The notes under the pieces were generated by a model, which saw only the letters and a list, made by a program, of their open reading frames with translations, had not been told where the DNA came from and made no database searches. From Mucilaginibacter achroorhodeus (GTDB taxonomy: Bacteria; Bacteroidota; Bacteroidia; Sphingobacteriales; Sphingobacteriaceae): 64,000 nt of DNA. Both the position numbers and the translations under genes were made by a program. Shown piece after piece: positions 33,754 through 42,700 of the stretch. The stretch lies in NCBI RefSeq assembly GCF_007846095.1, contig NZ_VOEI01000001.1:868001-932000 (forward strand), written 5' to 3'. Every line of letters starts with the position of its first letter. The stretch's first letter is position 1.

Positions 33754-35164
33754 ATATGCTTTCGGCATGATAGGCCTTGGTGTTATGGGCCGCAGCTTGC
33801 TGCTGAATATGGCAGACCATGGTTTTGCTGTAGCCGGGCATGATAAAGATGCAGGCAAAGTAGATTCACTAAATAAAGAAGGTGGTGATCTGCAGGTTAA
33901 GGGTTTTTTAGATGTAAAGGAATTTATCCAGAACCTTAAAACGCCGCGTGCCATTATGATGCTGGTACCTGCAGGTAAACCTGTTGACAGCGTTATTGAA
34001 GAGCTTACACCATTGCTTGATAAAGGCGATATTTTAATAGATGGCGGTAACTCGCACTTTACCGATACTAACCGCCGCGTAGAAGAACTGGAAGCTAAAG
34101 GCCTGCATTTCTTCGGTATGGGCGTGTCTGGAGGCGAAGAAGGTGCACGCCGCGGCCCAAGCATGATGCCGGGTGGCGATAAAGATGCCTATGCGGTAAT
34201 GAAACCGATTTTTGAAGCTATTGCTGCGAAAGTAAACGGTGAGCCTTGTGTTACTTACATTGGCCCTGGCGCATCTGGTCACTTCGTAAAGATGGTGCAC
34301 AACGGTATTGAGTACGGTATAATGGAGTTGTTGGCAGAGACCTACGAGATCATGAAAAAAGGTCTTAAAATGGACAACGAAGCCATTGGTAAAGTATTTG
34401 CCGACTGGAACGAAGGCCGTGCGCAATCATTCCTTTTAGATATCACCAAAGATATTTTCAAATACAAAGCACCGGGCACAGATCACCTGTTGCTTGATGA
34501 TATTAAAGATGAAGCCCGCGCCAAAGGTACCGGTAAGTGGACCTCTCAAAGCGCTATGGATCTGCAGGCACCTATCCCAACGGTAGACGTTGCCGTATCC
34601 ATGCGCGACTTGTCTAAATACAAAGAGTTACGCACACAAGCCGCAGGTATTTACAGCAAGGATGATCATCAGCAAATTGAGGGTGATGATAAAGAGCTTT
34701 TAGAAGCTCTGGAAAACGCTTTCTATTTCACCATGATCATCAGCTATGCGCAAGGCATGCACATGCTGTCGAGAGCATCTGAAGAGTATCAGTATGATCT
34801 TCACCTGGATGAGATCGCTAAGATTTGGAGAGGTGGCTGTATCATCCGCTCTAAATTCCTGGAGAATATCTATAATGCCTACGGCAAGGATAAAAACTTA
34901 AAGCACCTGTTACTGGATGCGGATGTAGCCAAACTGGTTGAAGGTACTATACCGGCCATACGCCAGGTAGTAGCTGCAGCTGTTAAAGTAGGCATAGCAG
35001 CTCCCGGCTACGCAGCATCTTTAAGCTATTTCGATGCCTTCCGCACCGAACGTTTACCATCAAACCTAACCCAGGCCCAGCGCGACTATTTTGGCGCGCA
35101 CACTTATGAGCTTATAGGCAAAGAAGGTACGTTCCATACCCAATGGGCACCGGAAAAAGAATAA
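33737..35164 (+). CDS. gnd: 6-phosphogluconate dehydrogenase, decarboxylating
   Basis: The 475-residue enzyme oxidises 6-phosphogluconate to ribulose 5-phosphate with release of CO2. The NADP-binding loop GLGVMGRSLLLNMADHG, DGGNSHFTDTNRR, the signature MGVSGGEEGARRGPSMMPGG, KMVHNGIEYGIMELLAE, and IWRGGCIIRS are all present. The length is normal. It sits between the HAD gene and zwf, so all three oxidative-branch enzymes are encoded in sequence (gnd, zwf, pgl). Confidence 0.96.
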   Translation: MSTTDKYAFGMIGLGVMGRSLLLNMADHGFAVAGHDKDAGKVDSLNKEGGDLQVKGFLDVKEFIQNLKTPRAIMMLVPAGKPVDSVIEELTPLLDKGDILIDGGNSHFTDTNRRVEELEAKGLHFFGMGVSGGEEGARRGPSMMPGGDKDAYAVMKPIFEAIAAKVNGEPCVTYIGPGASGHFVKMVHNGIEYGIMELLAETYEIMKKGLKMDNEAIGKVFADWNEGRAQSFLLDITKDIFKYKAPGTDHLLLDDIKDEARAKGTGKWTSQSAMDLQAPIPTVDVAVSMRDLSKYKELRTQAAGIYSKDDHQQIEGDDKELLEALENAFYFTMIISYAQGMHMLSRASEEYQYDLHLDEIAKIWRGGCIIRSKFLENIYNAYGKDKNLKHLLLDADVAKLVEGTIPAIRQVVAAAVKVGIAAPGYAASLSYFDAFRTERLPSNLTQAQRDYFGAHTYELIGKEGTFHTQWAPEKE

Positions 35165-35166
35165 TT

Positions 35167-35235
35167 TAAAGTGCGGGATGTTGGAGCGGGACGCCAGAAT
35201 TTTCTCCGGCATCCCGCTCCTATTTCCCGCTCCAA
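35167..35235. repeat. Palindromic element of GGAGCGGGA words between gnd and zwf
   Basis: The left arm GTGCGGGATGTTGGAGCGGGA and the right arm TCCCGCTCCTATTTCCCGC are approximate reverse complements, separated by a short loop (CGCCAGAATTTTCTCCGGCA). The element fills the space before zwf and ends 12 bases before its ATG. Confidence 0.7.
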
Positions 35236-35246
35236 AAAACACAACA

Positions 35247-36764
35247 ATGAGCAACAATAACGCAAAAGCCGATCCTACCATATTTATCATCTTTGGCGGT
35301 ACCGGAGACCTTAACGCCCGTAAAATTGCACCTGCGCTTTATAACCTGTTCTTAGATGGTTGGATGCCCGCGCAATTTTCAATAATTGGTACTGGCCGTA
35401 CCAAACTTACCGATGAGCAGTTCCGCGATAACCTGCATAAGGATATTAACCAGTTCTCGCGTAGCGGTAAAGCCGATGAAAAAAAATGGGCAGAGTTCTC
35501 AGCAAACATATACTACCAGGTATCTGATGCAACTAATGCAGAAACCTATAAAGAGTTTGGTAAACGTATTGAAAAGCACAACAAAGAGTGGAAAACCACC
35601 GCCAACGTGTTATTCTACCTTGCAGTGGCGCCAAATTTCTTCCCTATCATTGCATCAAATATTTCTAAAGCCAAACTGGCTGAGGATAAAAACCGCGTAC
35701 GCATCATTATCGAGAAACCTTTCGGTCATGATTTAGAGTCGGCCAGAGACCTTAATGAATTGCTTAAGGGTATTTTTGATGAGTGCCAGATCTACCGTAT
35801 TGACCATTACCTGGGTAAAGAGACGGTACAGAACATCATGGCCTTCCGCTTTGCCAACTCTATTATGGAACCACTTTGGAACCGTAATTATATAGAGCAT
35901 GTGCAAATTTCGGTTACCGAGCAATTGGGTGTTGAAGAACGTGGTGATTACTACGATGGCTCAGGTGCTATGCGCGATATGATCCAGAACCACTTGCTGC
36001 AGTTGCTTTGCCACATAGCCATGGAACCACCAGTTAGCTTTAATGCTGACGAGGTGCGCGACCGCAAGGTTGATGTTTTACGCGCTATGCGCAGGTTCAC
36101 ACCCGAAGATGTGCGTAATTCTGCAGTGCGTGGCCAATATGGCAGCGGCTGGATGAAGGGGCAGGAAGTACCGGGCTACCGCGAGGAGCAAAAGGTAGAT
36201 CCTCAATCAAACACCGAGACATTTGCCGCAATCAAGTTCTTTATTGATAACTGGCGCTGGCAGGGCGTTCCGTTCTACCTGCGTACAGGTAAACGTATGC
36301 ACCAGTCGTCATCGGTAATTAATATCCAATTTAAGGATGTACCGCACCTGATATTTCCTACTGAGGCTGCCGAAAGCTGGCAACAGAACAGGCTGATCAT
36401 CAGCATACAGCCGGAGATGAGTATCCGCTTGCAGGTACAGGCCAAACGCCCTGGTATTGATATGGTGCTGAATGCCGTTGATATGGTGTTCGACTATAAA
36501 GGCACCTATACCAACCAGGCGCCTGAAGCTTACGAAACTTTGATATTGGATACCATGCTTGGCGACCAAACCCTGTTTATGCGTGGCGACCAGGTTGAAG
36601 CTGCATGGGAACTGGTAATGCCTATCCTGAACACATGGCAAAATAAAAAGAGCCTTAATTTCCCTAACTACAGCGCCGACTCATGGGGGCCTGAAGCTGC
36701 AGAGGCTTTAATTGCCCGCGATGGTTTCAATTGGTTTACCCTACCGGTTAACGGCAAAAAATAA
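35247..36764 (+). CDS. zwf: Glucose 6-phosphate dehydrogenase
   Basis: The 505-residue enzyme oxidises glucose 6-phosphate to 6-phosphogluconolactone with NADP. Nucleotide loop IFGGTGDLNARKIAPALY, the active-site RIDHYLGKETVQN with the catalytic His downstream, and the conserved YYDGSGAMRDMIQNHLLQLL and YLRTGKRM are visible. The frame extends to 35178, but that stretch is the palindromic element; ATG 35247 gives the expected N-terminus. Confidence 0.95.
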   Translation: MSNNNAKADPTIFIIFGGTGDLNARKIAPALYNLFLDGWMPAQFSIIGTGRTKLTDEQFRDNLHKDINQFSRSGKADEKKWAEFSANIYYQVSDATNAETYKEFGKRIEKHNKEWKTTANVLFYLAVAPNFFPIIASNISKAKLAEDKNRVRIIIEKPFGHDLESARDLNELLKGIFDECQIYRIDHYLGKETVQNIMAFRFANSIMEPLWNRNYIEHVQISVTEQLGVEERGDYYDGSGAMRDMIQNHLLQLLCHIAMEPPVSFNADEVRDRKVDVLRAMRRFTPEDVRNSAVRGQYGSGWMKGQEVPGYREEQKVDPQSNTETFAAIKFFIDNWRWQGVPFYLRTGKRMHQSSSVINIQFKDVPHLIFPTEAAESWQQNRLIISIQPEMSIRLQVQAKRPGIDMVLNAVDMVFDYKGTYTNQAPEAYETLILDTMLGDQTLFMRGDQVEAAWELVMPILNTWQNKKSLNFPNYSADSWGPEAAEALIARDGFNWFTLPVNGKK

Positions 36765-36765
36765 T

Positions 36766-36850
36766 CTCGATTTGATGATTTGAAGATGTGTTGATTTGAA
36801 AATATTTAGCGCATCTTCAAATTTTCAAATCATCTAATTTTCAAATTGAG
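36766..36850. repeat. Palindromic element of ATTTGAAGATG words between zwf and pgl
   Basis: The outer arms CTCGATTTGA (36766-) and TCAAATTGAG (-36850) are reverse complements with one mismatch. Inner words GATTTGAAGATG and CATCTTCAAATTTTCAAATC also pair. The element fills the whole gap and touches the pgl ATG at 36851. It uses the same words as the element between accB and accC. Confidence 0.75.
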
Positions 36851-37570
36851 ATGACTTTAAATGTTTTTAACACAGATACCGAGGTTTTAGCCGCATTAGC
36901 TGCCTACTTTGCCGATCGTGCCAAGGAAGCCATTGAGGCTAAAGATCGCTTTGCGGTTGCCTTAAGCGGTGGCAGTTCGCCTAAAAAGCTGCATGAACTG
37001 TTGGTAAGCGAGTACCGCGATATAATAGAATGGAACAAAGTGTTCTTCTTTTTCGGCGATGAGCGCGATGTGCCGTTAACCGATTCGCAGAGCAATTACC
37101 TGATGGCGAAACAAACCTTGTTTGACCCGCTGGGGATTGATCCTGCACATGTTTTCCCGGTGCAGACGGATCTTGGTGCAGAGGAAGCAGCCAAACAATA
37201 CACCGAAAAAATTGCGGATTTCTTTGATGGCGAAAAAGCGGAATTCGACCTGATCATTTTAGGTTTAGGCGATAACTCGCATACTGCATCTTTGTTCCCG
37301 CATACCAGCGTGTTGCATGATGAAAGTGCATCCGTACAGGCTTTGTACATTGATGAGGTTAAGATGAACCGCATCACGTTCACCGCACCATTGATAAACA
37401 ATGCAGAGCATATTGCCTTCCTGGTTTACGGCCAGGGCAAAGCCGAAGCGGTTAAACACATCCTTGAGGATGATACCAACGTTGAGGAATACCCGGCGCA
37501 ATTGATCAAAAGCACCGATGTCCAATGGTTCTTGGATGATCCCGCAGCGAGTGCGTTGCAGAAGAGATAA
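36851..37570 (+). CDS. pgl: 6-phosphogluconolactonase
   Basis: The 239-residue enzyme hydrolyses 6-phosphogluconolactone. DevB-type marks are present: VALSGGSSPKKLHELL, FFFGDERDVPLTDSQSNYLMAK, FDLIILGLGDNSHTASLFPH. The length is standard. It is the last gene of the pentose-phosphate cluster and is followed by a strong terminator. Confidence 0.95.
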   Translation: MTLNVFNTDTEVLAALAAYFADRAKEAIEAKDRFAVALSGGSSPKKLHELLVSEYRDIIEWNKVFFFFGDERDVPLTDSQSNYLMAKQTLFDPLGIDPAHVFPVQTDLGAEEAAKQYTEKIADFFDGEKAEFDLIILGLGDNSHTASLFPHTSVLHDESASVQALYIDEVKMNRITFTAPLINNAEHIAFLVYGQGKAEAVKHILEDDTNVEEYPAQLIKSTDVQWFLDDPAASALQKR

Positions 37571-37572
37571 AA

Positions 37573-37606
37573 TAAAAAGCCTTCCGGAATCGGAAGGCTT
37601 TTTATT
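37573..37606 (+). terminator. Terminator after pgl
   Basis: AAAAGCCTTCCG (37575-37586) pairs with CGGAAGGCTTTT (37591-37602) around a 4-base loop, with a T-rich tail. It separates the pentose-phosphate cluster from the following AT-rich gene pair. Confidence 0.9.
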
Positions 37607-37614
37607 TTAATAGT

Positions 37615-37644
37615 TTTGTTACATCGGCATAATGTTTATATTTA
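37615..37644 (+). promoter_or_regulatory. Putative promoter of the ParA-RelA/SpoT pair
   Basis: TTTG (37615-37618) and TATATTTA (37637-37644) are 18 bases apart, close to the Bacteroidota -33/-7 arrangement. The ATG at 37664 follows 19 bases later. The pair therefore seems to have its own promoter after the pgl terminator. Confidence 0.5.
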
Positions 37645-37663
37645 TTTCAAAGAGACCTAGTCA

Positions 37664-38767
37664 ATGAAAATTATTTCCTTATTCAACAACAAAGGCGGGG
37701 TTGGTAAAACAACTTTAGCATTTCATTTATCCAATATTTTAGCCGAACAGGGACATAAAATTCTCATAATAGATTTAGATCCTCAATGCAATTTGACCAT
37801 TTGTGGAATGGATGAAGAAGCATTACATAACATTTGGCTTGAGGAAGATAGCTTTATCGATGATTTTGAGTCTTCTATGAAAAATATGTCAGTAAATGAT
37901 TTTTCTGACTTCCTTGATACGCCAAAGACAATACATTTTTTATTGAAGCCAACAGAAGACGGTGTAAGTGATTTGCCGAAACTACCACCGCCTGTACCTG
38001 TAAAAAATAATTTAGATTTGATTCCTGGTAGATTAACAATTCATAAATATGAAAATAAAATCTCAGAAAGGTGGAGCGGTGCCTATCTCGGCGAATCGCT
38101 TTCTATAAGAACTCTCACAAATATTAGAACAATTGCCGAACAGTACACAGCAATCCATAACTACGACTTTGTTATAATTGATACATCACCAAGTTTAGGC
38201 GCTTTGAATAAAGTAATTATATCGACTGTCGACGGTTTTTTGATACCAGCATTACCTGATATGTTTTCACTGTATGGCATTAGAAATATAGGGGGAGCTT
38301 TAAATCAATGGAAAAAGGAGTTCAATACTATTTATGGATTGATTTCGGAAGATAAAAGAAATAGATTTCCGACCAACTTTGTAAGATTTTTAGGTTACAC
38401 GATATATAATGCAAAAAAATATAAGGATGTTACTCCATGGGATTTAGCCAAAGCTCATTATAATTATGCTCAACAAATTCCGGAGACAATTGAAGCATTT
38501 ATTAATCCAGACTTACGTAGCCATCTTGATCCAGAGTTAGCAAAAACGCCAATAGGTGGGAAAAGTGTAATGCATTCGCATAATACTTTGCCAAACATGT
38601 CTCAAAAATACAAACGTCCTATTTGGGAAATTCCTGATTTACCAAATTTGGAAGCTGATGATATATCTACAATCAAAGGCAATGCAAATACATTATACAA
38701 ACCAACCAGAGAAAGATATATAGAATTTGCAAAAAGTTTGTTAGAAAGAATCGAAACCCTTAATTGA
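37664..38767 (+). CDS. ParA-type ATPase of an AT-rich two-gene module
   Basis: The 367-residue protein is a deviant-Walker ATPase of the ParA/MinD/Soj family: KGGVGKTT (residues 10-17), ILIIDLDPQ (33-41) and FVIIDTSPS (169-177, Asp173). The C-terminal 160 residues are not typical of Soj or plasmid ParA. There is no parB or parS-like sequence nearby, so chromosome or plasmid partitioning is unlikely. The gene is visibly richer in A+T than its neighbours (38341-38400 has 19 G+C in 60; 36901-36960 in pgl has 32). Its stop overlaps the start of the RelA/SpoT gene (TGATG), so the pair is coupled. Role unknown; a regulator, antitoxin or sensor for the partner is possible. Confidence 0.85.
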   Translation: MKIISLFNNKGGVGKTTLAFHLSNILAEQGHKILIIDLDPQCNLTICGMDEEALHNIWLEEDSFIDDFESSMKNMSVNDFSDFLDTPKTIHFLLKPTEDGVSDLPKLPPPVPVKNNLDLIPGRLTIHKYENKISERWSGAYLGESLSIRTLTNIRTIAEQYTAIHNYDFVIIDTSPSLGALNKVIISTVDGFLIPALPDMFSLYGIRNIGGALNQWKKEFNTIYGLISEDKRNRFPTNFVRFLGYTIYNAKKYKDVTPWDLAKAHYNYAQQIPETIEAFINPDLRSHLDPELAKTPIGGKSVMHSHNTLPNMSQKYKRPIWEIPDLPNLEADDISTIKGNANTLYKPTRERYIEFAKSLLERIETLN

Positions 38768-39456
38768 TGACAACAGAAATTCAAGAGTCGGTCCAGGCTT
38801 ATATGGACAAGCAATTTGAATACAAGCAGTTTTTAGCTGGAGTATTGGTGTTCTTCGGAGATCATCCCCAGCTTAACAAAAAGCCGTTTCCGATAATTCA
38901 TTCTATTAAATCTCGTTTAAAAGATCCGACCCACCTTGAAGATAAACTACAAAGAAAATTAGATAAAGGTATCATGATTACAAAAGATAATCTTTTTGAT
39001 ATCATATCGGACTTTGCAGGCGTTAGGGTTCTGCATCTTTATCAAGACCAATTCGAGGAAATTAATAAAGCAATAAATGATAAGATTGAAAGCGGAGATT
39101 GGATTTTTGTTGAAAGACCAAAAGCTTATACTTGGGATCCTGAATCTGCTGCATTTTACAGTACATTAGGATTAGATACGGAAGTTAGAGACACCTACTA
39201 TACAAGCATTCACTATTTGGTTAAGCCGAATAATAAAAATAAAATCTGTTGTGAAATTCAAGTTAGAACATTGTTTGAAGAAATATGGGGAGAAATAGAT
39301 CATACAATCAATTACCCCCACCCTACTGACAGCCTGGCTTGCAAGGAGCAAATAAGAGTGCTTGCAAAATTAGTTTCAACAGGCACCAGGCTCGCCGATT
39401 CTATATTCAGAACACATAAAGAATTTAATCTAACCCGCTACGACTCTAGTATTTGA
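38767..39456 (+). CDS. Stand-alone RelA/SpoT-type nucleotidyltransferase (alarmone synthetase or toxSAS-like)
   Basis: The 229-residue protein is a single RelA/SpoT synthetase domain. Visible residues: Arg50 and Lys52 in SRLKDP, Asp82 and Arg87 in SDFAGVRVL, YYTSIHYLV (144-152) matching YxSxH, catalytic Glu163 in CEIQVRT, and WGEIDH (174-179). There is no HD hydrolase domain and no TGS/ACT tail. Such small enzymes either make (p)ppGpp or, as toxSAS toxins, pyrophosphorylate the tRNA CCA end or make (pp)pApp. Start at ATG 38767 (one base overlap with the ParA stop) is preferred over TTG 38764. The pairing with a ParA ATPase is the unusual point. Confidence 0.85.
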   Translation: MTTEIQESVQAYMDKQFEYKQFLAGVLVFFGDHPQLNKKPFPIIHSIKSRLKDPTHLEDKLQRKLDKGIMITKDNLFDIISDFAGVRVLHLYQDQFEEINKAINDKIESGDWIFVERPKAYTWDPESAAFYSTLGLDTEVRDTYYTSIHYLVKPNNKNKICCEIQVRTLFEEIWGEIDHTINYPHPTDSLACKEQIRVLAKLVSTGTRLADSIFRTHKEFNLTRYDSSI

Positions 39457-39481
39457 CTTTCCATTTTTTAACAGACCTCAT

Positions 39482-42400
39482 TTACTCTACCACATCATCC
39501 CCTTCAGCAACCTCCAGCAACCCTTCCGGTTGTTTAAAATTGCTTTTAACAAAGTGGCACCAGTCGCATTCTTTTTTGCCGCAGCCTGTGCTGAACTCGT
39601 GGCTCATGATCTTCTGATAGGTTGAGGTGATCTGGTTGGTCACTTCCTCAATATCCTCTGGTGTTATCACTACCTTGGCTTTGTAGTATTCGTTTTCCTT
39701 CTCTGGCTCCACAAAATCGAAGATGGTATCCACCACTTCCCAATCATTGGTGCGGTCGTTATCAACCAATATCTTGTAGAATACCGCCTGGCGCCAATAG
39801 TCGCCTCCGTTGGGCTCATCATTGGTTGGGCGCTCCAGTTTGGGTTTAGCGTTGCGCACGCGGCCGGTTTTGTAATCTACCACGGTTACCTGTTTGCCGT
39901 TAAATTCTATCTTATCAAGGTTTCCTTTAATCGGTACGCCCTGCACCTCAATGTTCTTAATGCTATGCTCAGTACGGGTCACTTTGTTCCAGGTGACTAT
40001 ATTTTGCTCGTAGTATGGCGGCAATATCTTTTCGCCGTAGGCCACGCGAAGTTTAAATTCTTCTTTAGTGAACGAATCCCGGTTACGGTACATGTACCAG
40101 CGAAACTCTTTCATAAATTCCTCAATTGGCATAAACTCATCACCAAAATCCTTTAACCGGCGGAAAGCCTTATTTAATGCCCAGTGCACCGCCTGCCCAA
40201 ACGTTGCCGACGGACTTTTACCCGAAGGCACGCGTATCAAACACTGGAAATAAAACCTCAGCGGGCAATCCAGGTAATTATTCAGATGCGTCACCGATAG
40301 CGTGTAATTTTGCAGGAGTTGATTGATGTAGTTCCTGTCCAGCAATTCAACAACCGGTTTGTCGGCCTCGTTAAATTGCGTGGCAATAAATTCTATCATA
40401 TCATCACTGCTCACTTTAGGATAGCTCACCTGCAAATGTGTATCGGCCAATATCTCACCAACAAACTGCGATGGCTCCTGGTCTTTCCCGTTCTTATCTT
40501 TAGCAGCGTACGACACATTCAGGCATTGTTTTGCTCTTGTCAATGCTACATAGAACAACCTGCGCGATTCTTCCTTCAAAGCAATATCTTCTGATGCCGA
40601 CTGCGTTAAAGTATCCGGATAGCTGAAACCGTTGTTACGGCCTTTAGCATCCCAGGTCTTTTTATCACAACCGATAAAGAATACGTGCTCAAACTCCAAC
40701 CCTTTAGAGCCGTGTGCCGTCAAAAAATTGATACCATTCTCAGAAAATATCACTTTGTTCAGCTCCATTCGGATGCCGTTCTTACGCATCAGATCGATAG
40801 TGGTGATCAGCTCTGCCAGTTTTATCTCGGGGTTCTTGCGGCTTTCATCCTTTAAAAAATCAAAGAAACTGGTAAGCACCTGCATATAAGTGCCCTTATC
40901 ATGCTGCTGCATAATGTATTTAAGGATACCCATTTTAGAGATCACCGACTGAAACAACTGTTGCAGCGTAACGCTTACCGCACCGGTAAGTAATTCATCA
41001 ATATCATTGATCAGGAACTTCATGTTGGTGCCCACCGGCTTGCTGAACAGGTCGGTTTGCGCCGGTATCTTCATCTCGTGGATGTAGCGGCGCAGTGAGG
41101 TTTTGGGCTGATTATTACTTGCCGTTGCAAAGTTTTCCTTTGATACGGCAATGCTGGCCTTGGCTATCTCTATCGGCGGTATGTCAAAGAAATCATAATG
41201 CAATATCTCGAACAGCAACTCGTCGCCACTGTAAGGCGAATCAAGTTCCATAGCCAGATAGCGCAATATATTGATGATCTTTTCGCCGAAAGGCATAGTC
41301 AACACATCTATCTTGCGTTTGGTATTTACGGCGATGCCCTGTGTTTCCAGGAAATGCAGCAGGTCATCAACCTGGCTGTGATTACGATAGATCACTGCTA
41401 TCTCGCCTGGTTCTGTTCCTTTCGCCACCAAACCTTTAATATGCATGGCCACATCAACCAGTTCCTGATTAGGGTTCTCATATTCTTTTATGGATGGTGG
41501 AACTACGTCACTGCTAAAACGGGGGTGCGAGGCTTGCAGGTTCTTATCAAGCTTAAGCTGCGCTGTTAATCTTTCTCGGTTATTGTTAATAAGCGCGCGG
41601 GAAATATCCAGGATATGCTGATTGGAGCGATAATTATGCTTCAATACCACGGTATGCAGGGTATCCACATAATCACCGGCAAAATCAAGAATGTTCTTCA
41701 TGTTGGCACCCTGAAACTTGAATATCGATTGATCGTCATCGCCCACTACAAACACATTGGGGGTATCCCAATAGTTGAGCAGGAATTTGAGTAACTCGTT
41801 CTGCGAACCACTGGTGTCCTGAAACTCATCTACCAATAAATACTGATAGCGTTCCTGGTAACGGCGCAGTATCTCGTCGTTCTCGCGGAAAGCCTTGATC
41901 ACCCACATGATCATATCGTCATAATCATAACGGCCGCGGCTTTTCATCTTGGCATCGTAGTTACGGTATTCGGCAACGGCAGCCAATAGTTTCTGCATGG
42001 TTTCAGTTACCTTATCGATATCCTTTTGCTTTGGGTCGCCTATTTTAATACCTGCTTTTGGATTGGCTCGTTTATAAATAAACTCCTCACGGTTTGGCAG
42101 ATCGGCCAGGTAATCCTGCACCGCTTTTATCACCAACTCTTCCGACCAGTTCTCAGTCTTCATGGTAGAGAACAGCTTTTTAAGTCGCGGTGCGTCAAAG
42201 TAAATATCGCCCGTAAAGCGTTTCAGTAAATGATCGTTCCCAAACTCATCTACCAACTCGCGAAACAGCATGGCCGATTCCAGATCAGACAATGCTTCCA
42301 GATTCAGCTTACCAAAATACTCCAGGTTCTCCTGGATGATCTCATTACAAAAAGCGTGAAATGTATAGATGTTAATGCGGTATGCATCCGGCCCTATAAA

Positions 42401-42655
42401 TTCGAACAAGCGTTTGCGCATAGCAACCGCACCTGCATCAGTGTAGGTTAAACATAATATCTCATTGGGCTGGGCATCGGTATCCGTCAATATTTTACCG
42501 ATGCGAGCCGCCAGGATCTGCGTTTTACCCGTACCCGGCCCCGCTACTACCAGCACGGGGCCATCCATTTTATTTACGGCGGCCAACTGCTCAGGATTTA
42601 AACCCGCCAGCGCTGCCTTAAACTTTTCGTTATATTTATTGAGTGGAGATTGCAT
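39482..42655 (-). CDS. UvrD-type helicase fused to a RecB-like nuclease
   Basis: The 1057-residue protein has an SF1A helicase and a C-terminal PD-(D/E)XK nuclease. Helicase motifs: GPGTGKT (39-45), LLVDEFQDT, VVGDDDQSIFKFQGA, LTAHGSKGLEFEHV and FYVALTRAKQ. Nuclease: VVDYKTG with the catalytic Asp and Lys, and a Cys in CPLRFYF with three more in GCGKKECDWC, the four-Cys pattern of an AddB-like iron-sulfur nuclease. The domain order suggests DNA end processing in recombination and repair. Base composition matches the host. A -7-like TATATTTA (42671-42664) lies 8 bases before the ATG. Confidence 0.9.
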   Translation of the reverse strand: MQSPLNKYNEKFKAALAGLNPEQLAAVNKMDGPVLVVAGPGTGKTQILAARIGKILTDTDAQPNEILCLTYTDAGAVAMRKRLFEFIGPDAYRINIYTFHAFCNEIIQENLEYFGKLNLEALSDLESAMLFRELVDEFGNDHLLKRFTGDIYFDAPRLKKLFSTMKTENWSEELVIKAVQDYLADLPNREEFIYKRANPKAGIKIGDPKQKDIDKVTETMQKLLAAVAEYRNYDAKMKSRGRYDYDDMIMWVIKAFRENDEILRRYQERYQYLLVDEFQDTSGSQNELLKFLLNYWDTPNVFVVGDDDQSIFKFQGANMKNILDFAGDYVDTLHTVVLKHNYRSNQHILDISRALINNNRERLTAQLKLDKNLQASHPRFSSDVVPPSIKEYENPNQELVDVAMHIKGLVAKGTEPGEIAVIYRNHSQVDDLLHFLETQGIAVNTKRKIDVLTMPFGEKIINILRYLAMELDSPYSGDELLFEILHYDFFDIPPIEIAKASIAVSKENFATASNNQPKTSLRRYIHEMKIPAQTDLFSKPVGTNMKFLINDIDELLTGAVSVTLQQLFQSVISKMGILKYIMQQHDKGTYMQVLTSFFDFLKDESRKNPEIKLAELITTIDLMRKNGIRMELNKVIFSENGINFLTAHGSKGLEFEHVFFIGCDKKTWDAKGRNNGFSYPDTLTQSASEDIALKEESRRLFYVALTRAKQCLNVSYAAKDKNGKDQEPSQFVGEILADTHLQVSYPKVSSDDMIEFIATQFNEADKPVVELLDRNYINQLLQNYTLSVTHLNNYLDCPLRFYFQCLIRVPSGKSPSATFGQAVHWALNKAFRRLKDFGDEFMPIEEFMKEFRWYMYRNRDSFTKEEFKLRVAYGEKILPPYYEQNIVTWNKVTRTEHSIKNIEVQGVPIKGNLDKIEFNGKQVTVVDYKTGRVRNAKPKLERPTNDEPNGGDYWRQAVFYKILVDNDRTNDWEVVDTIFDFVEPEKENEYYKAKVVITPEDIEEVTNQITSTYQKIMSHEFSTGCGKKECDWCHFVKSNFKQPEGLLEVAEGDDVVE

Positions 42656-42700
42656 AGTTTTAGTAAATATAGGTTTCGGCGTGGTTGCCTCAATGGCTTG

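Noticed and set aside
35178-35246. N-terminal extension of zwf
   Set aside because: The extension translates the palindromic element between gnd and zwf; the inner ATG fits the family.
37664-38767. Plasmid or chromosome partition locus
   Set aside because: No ParB-like gene, no parS-like repeats, and the partner is a RelA/SpoT protein.
39482-42655. UvrD/RecB-like helicase-nuclease as part of a defence island with the ParA-RelA/SpoT pair
   Set aside because: It is on the opposite strand, its base composition is like the host's, and the protein type is common in Bacteroidota core genomes; only the pair looks acquired.
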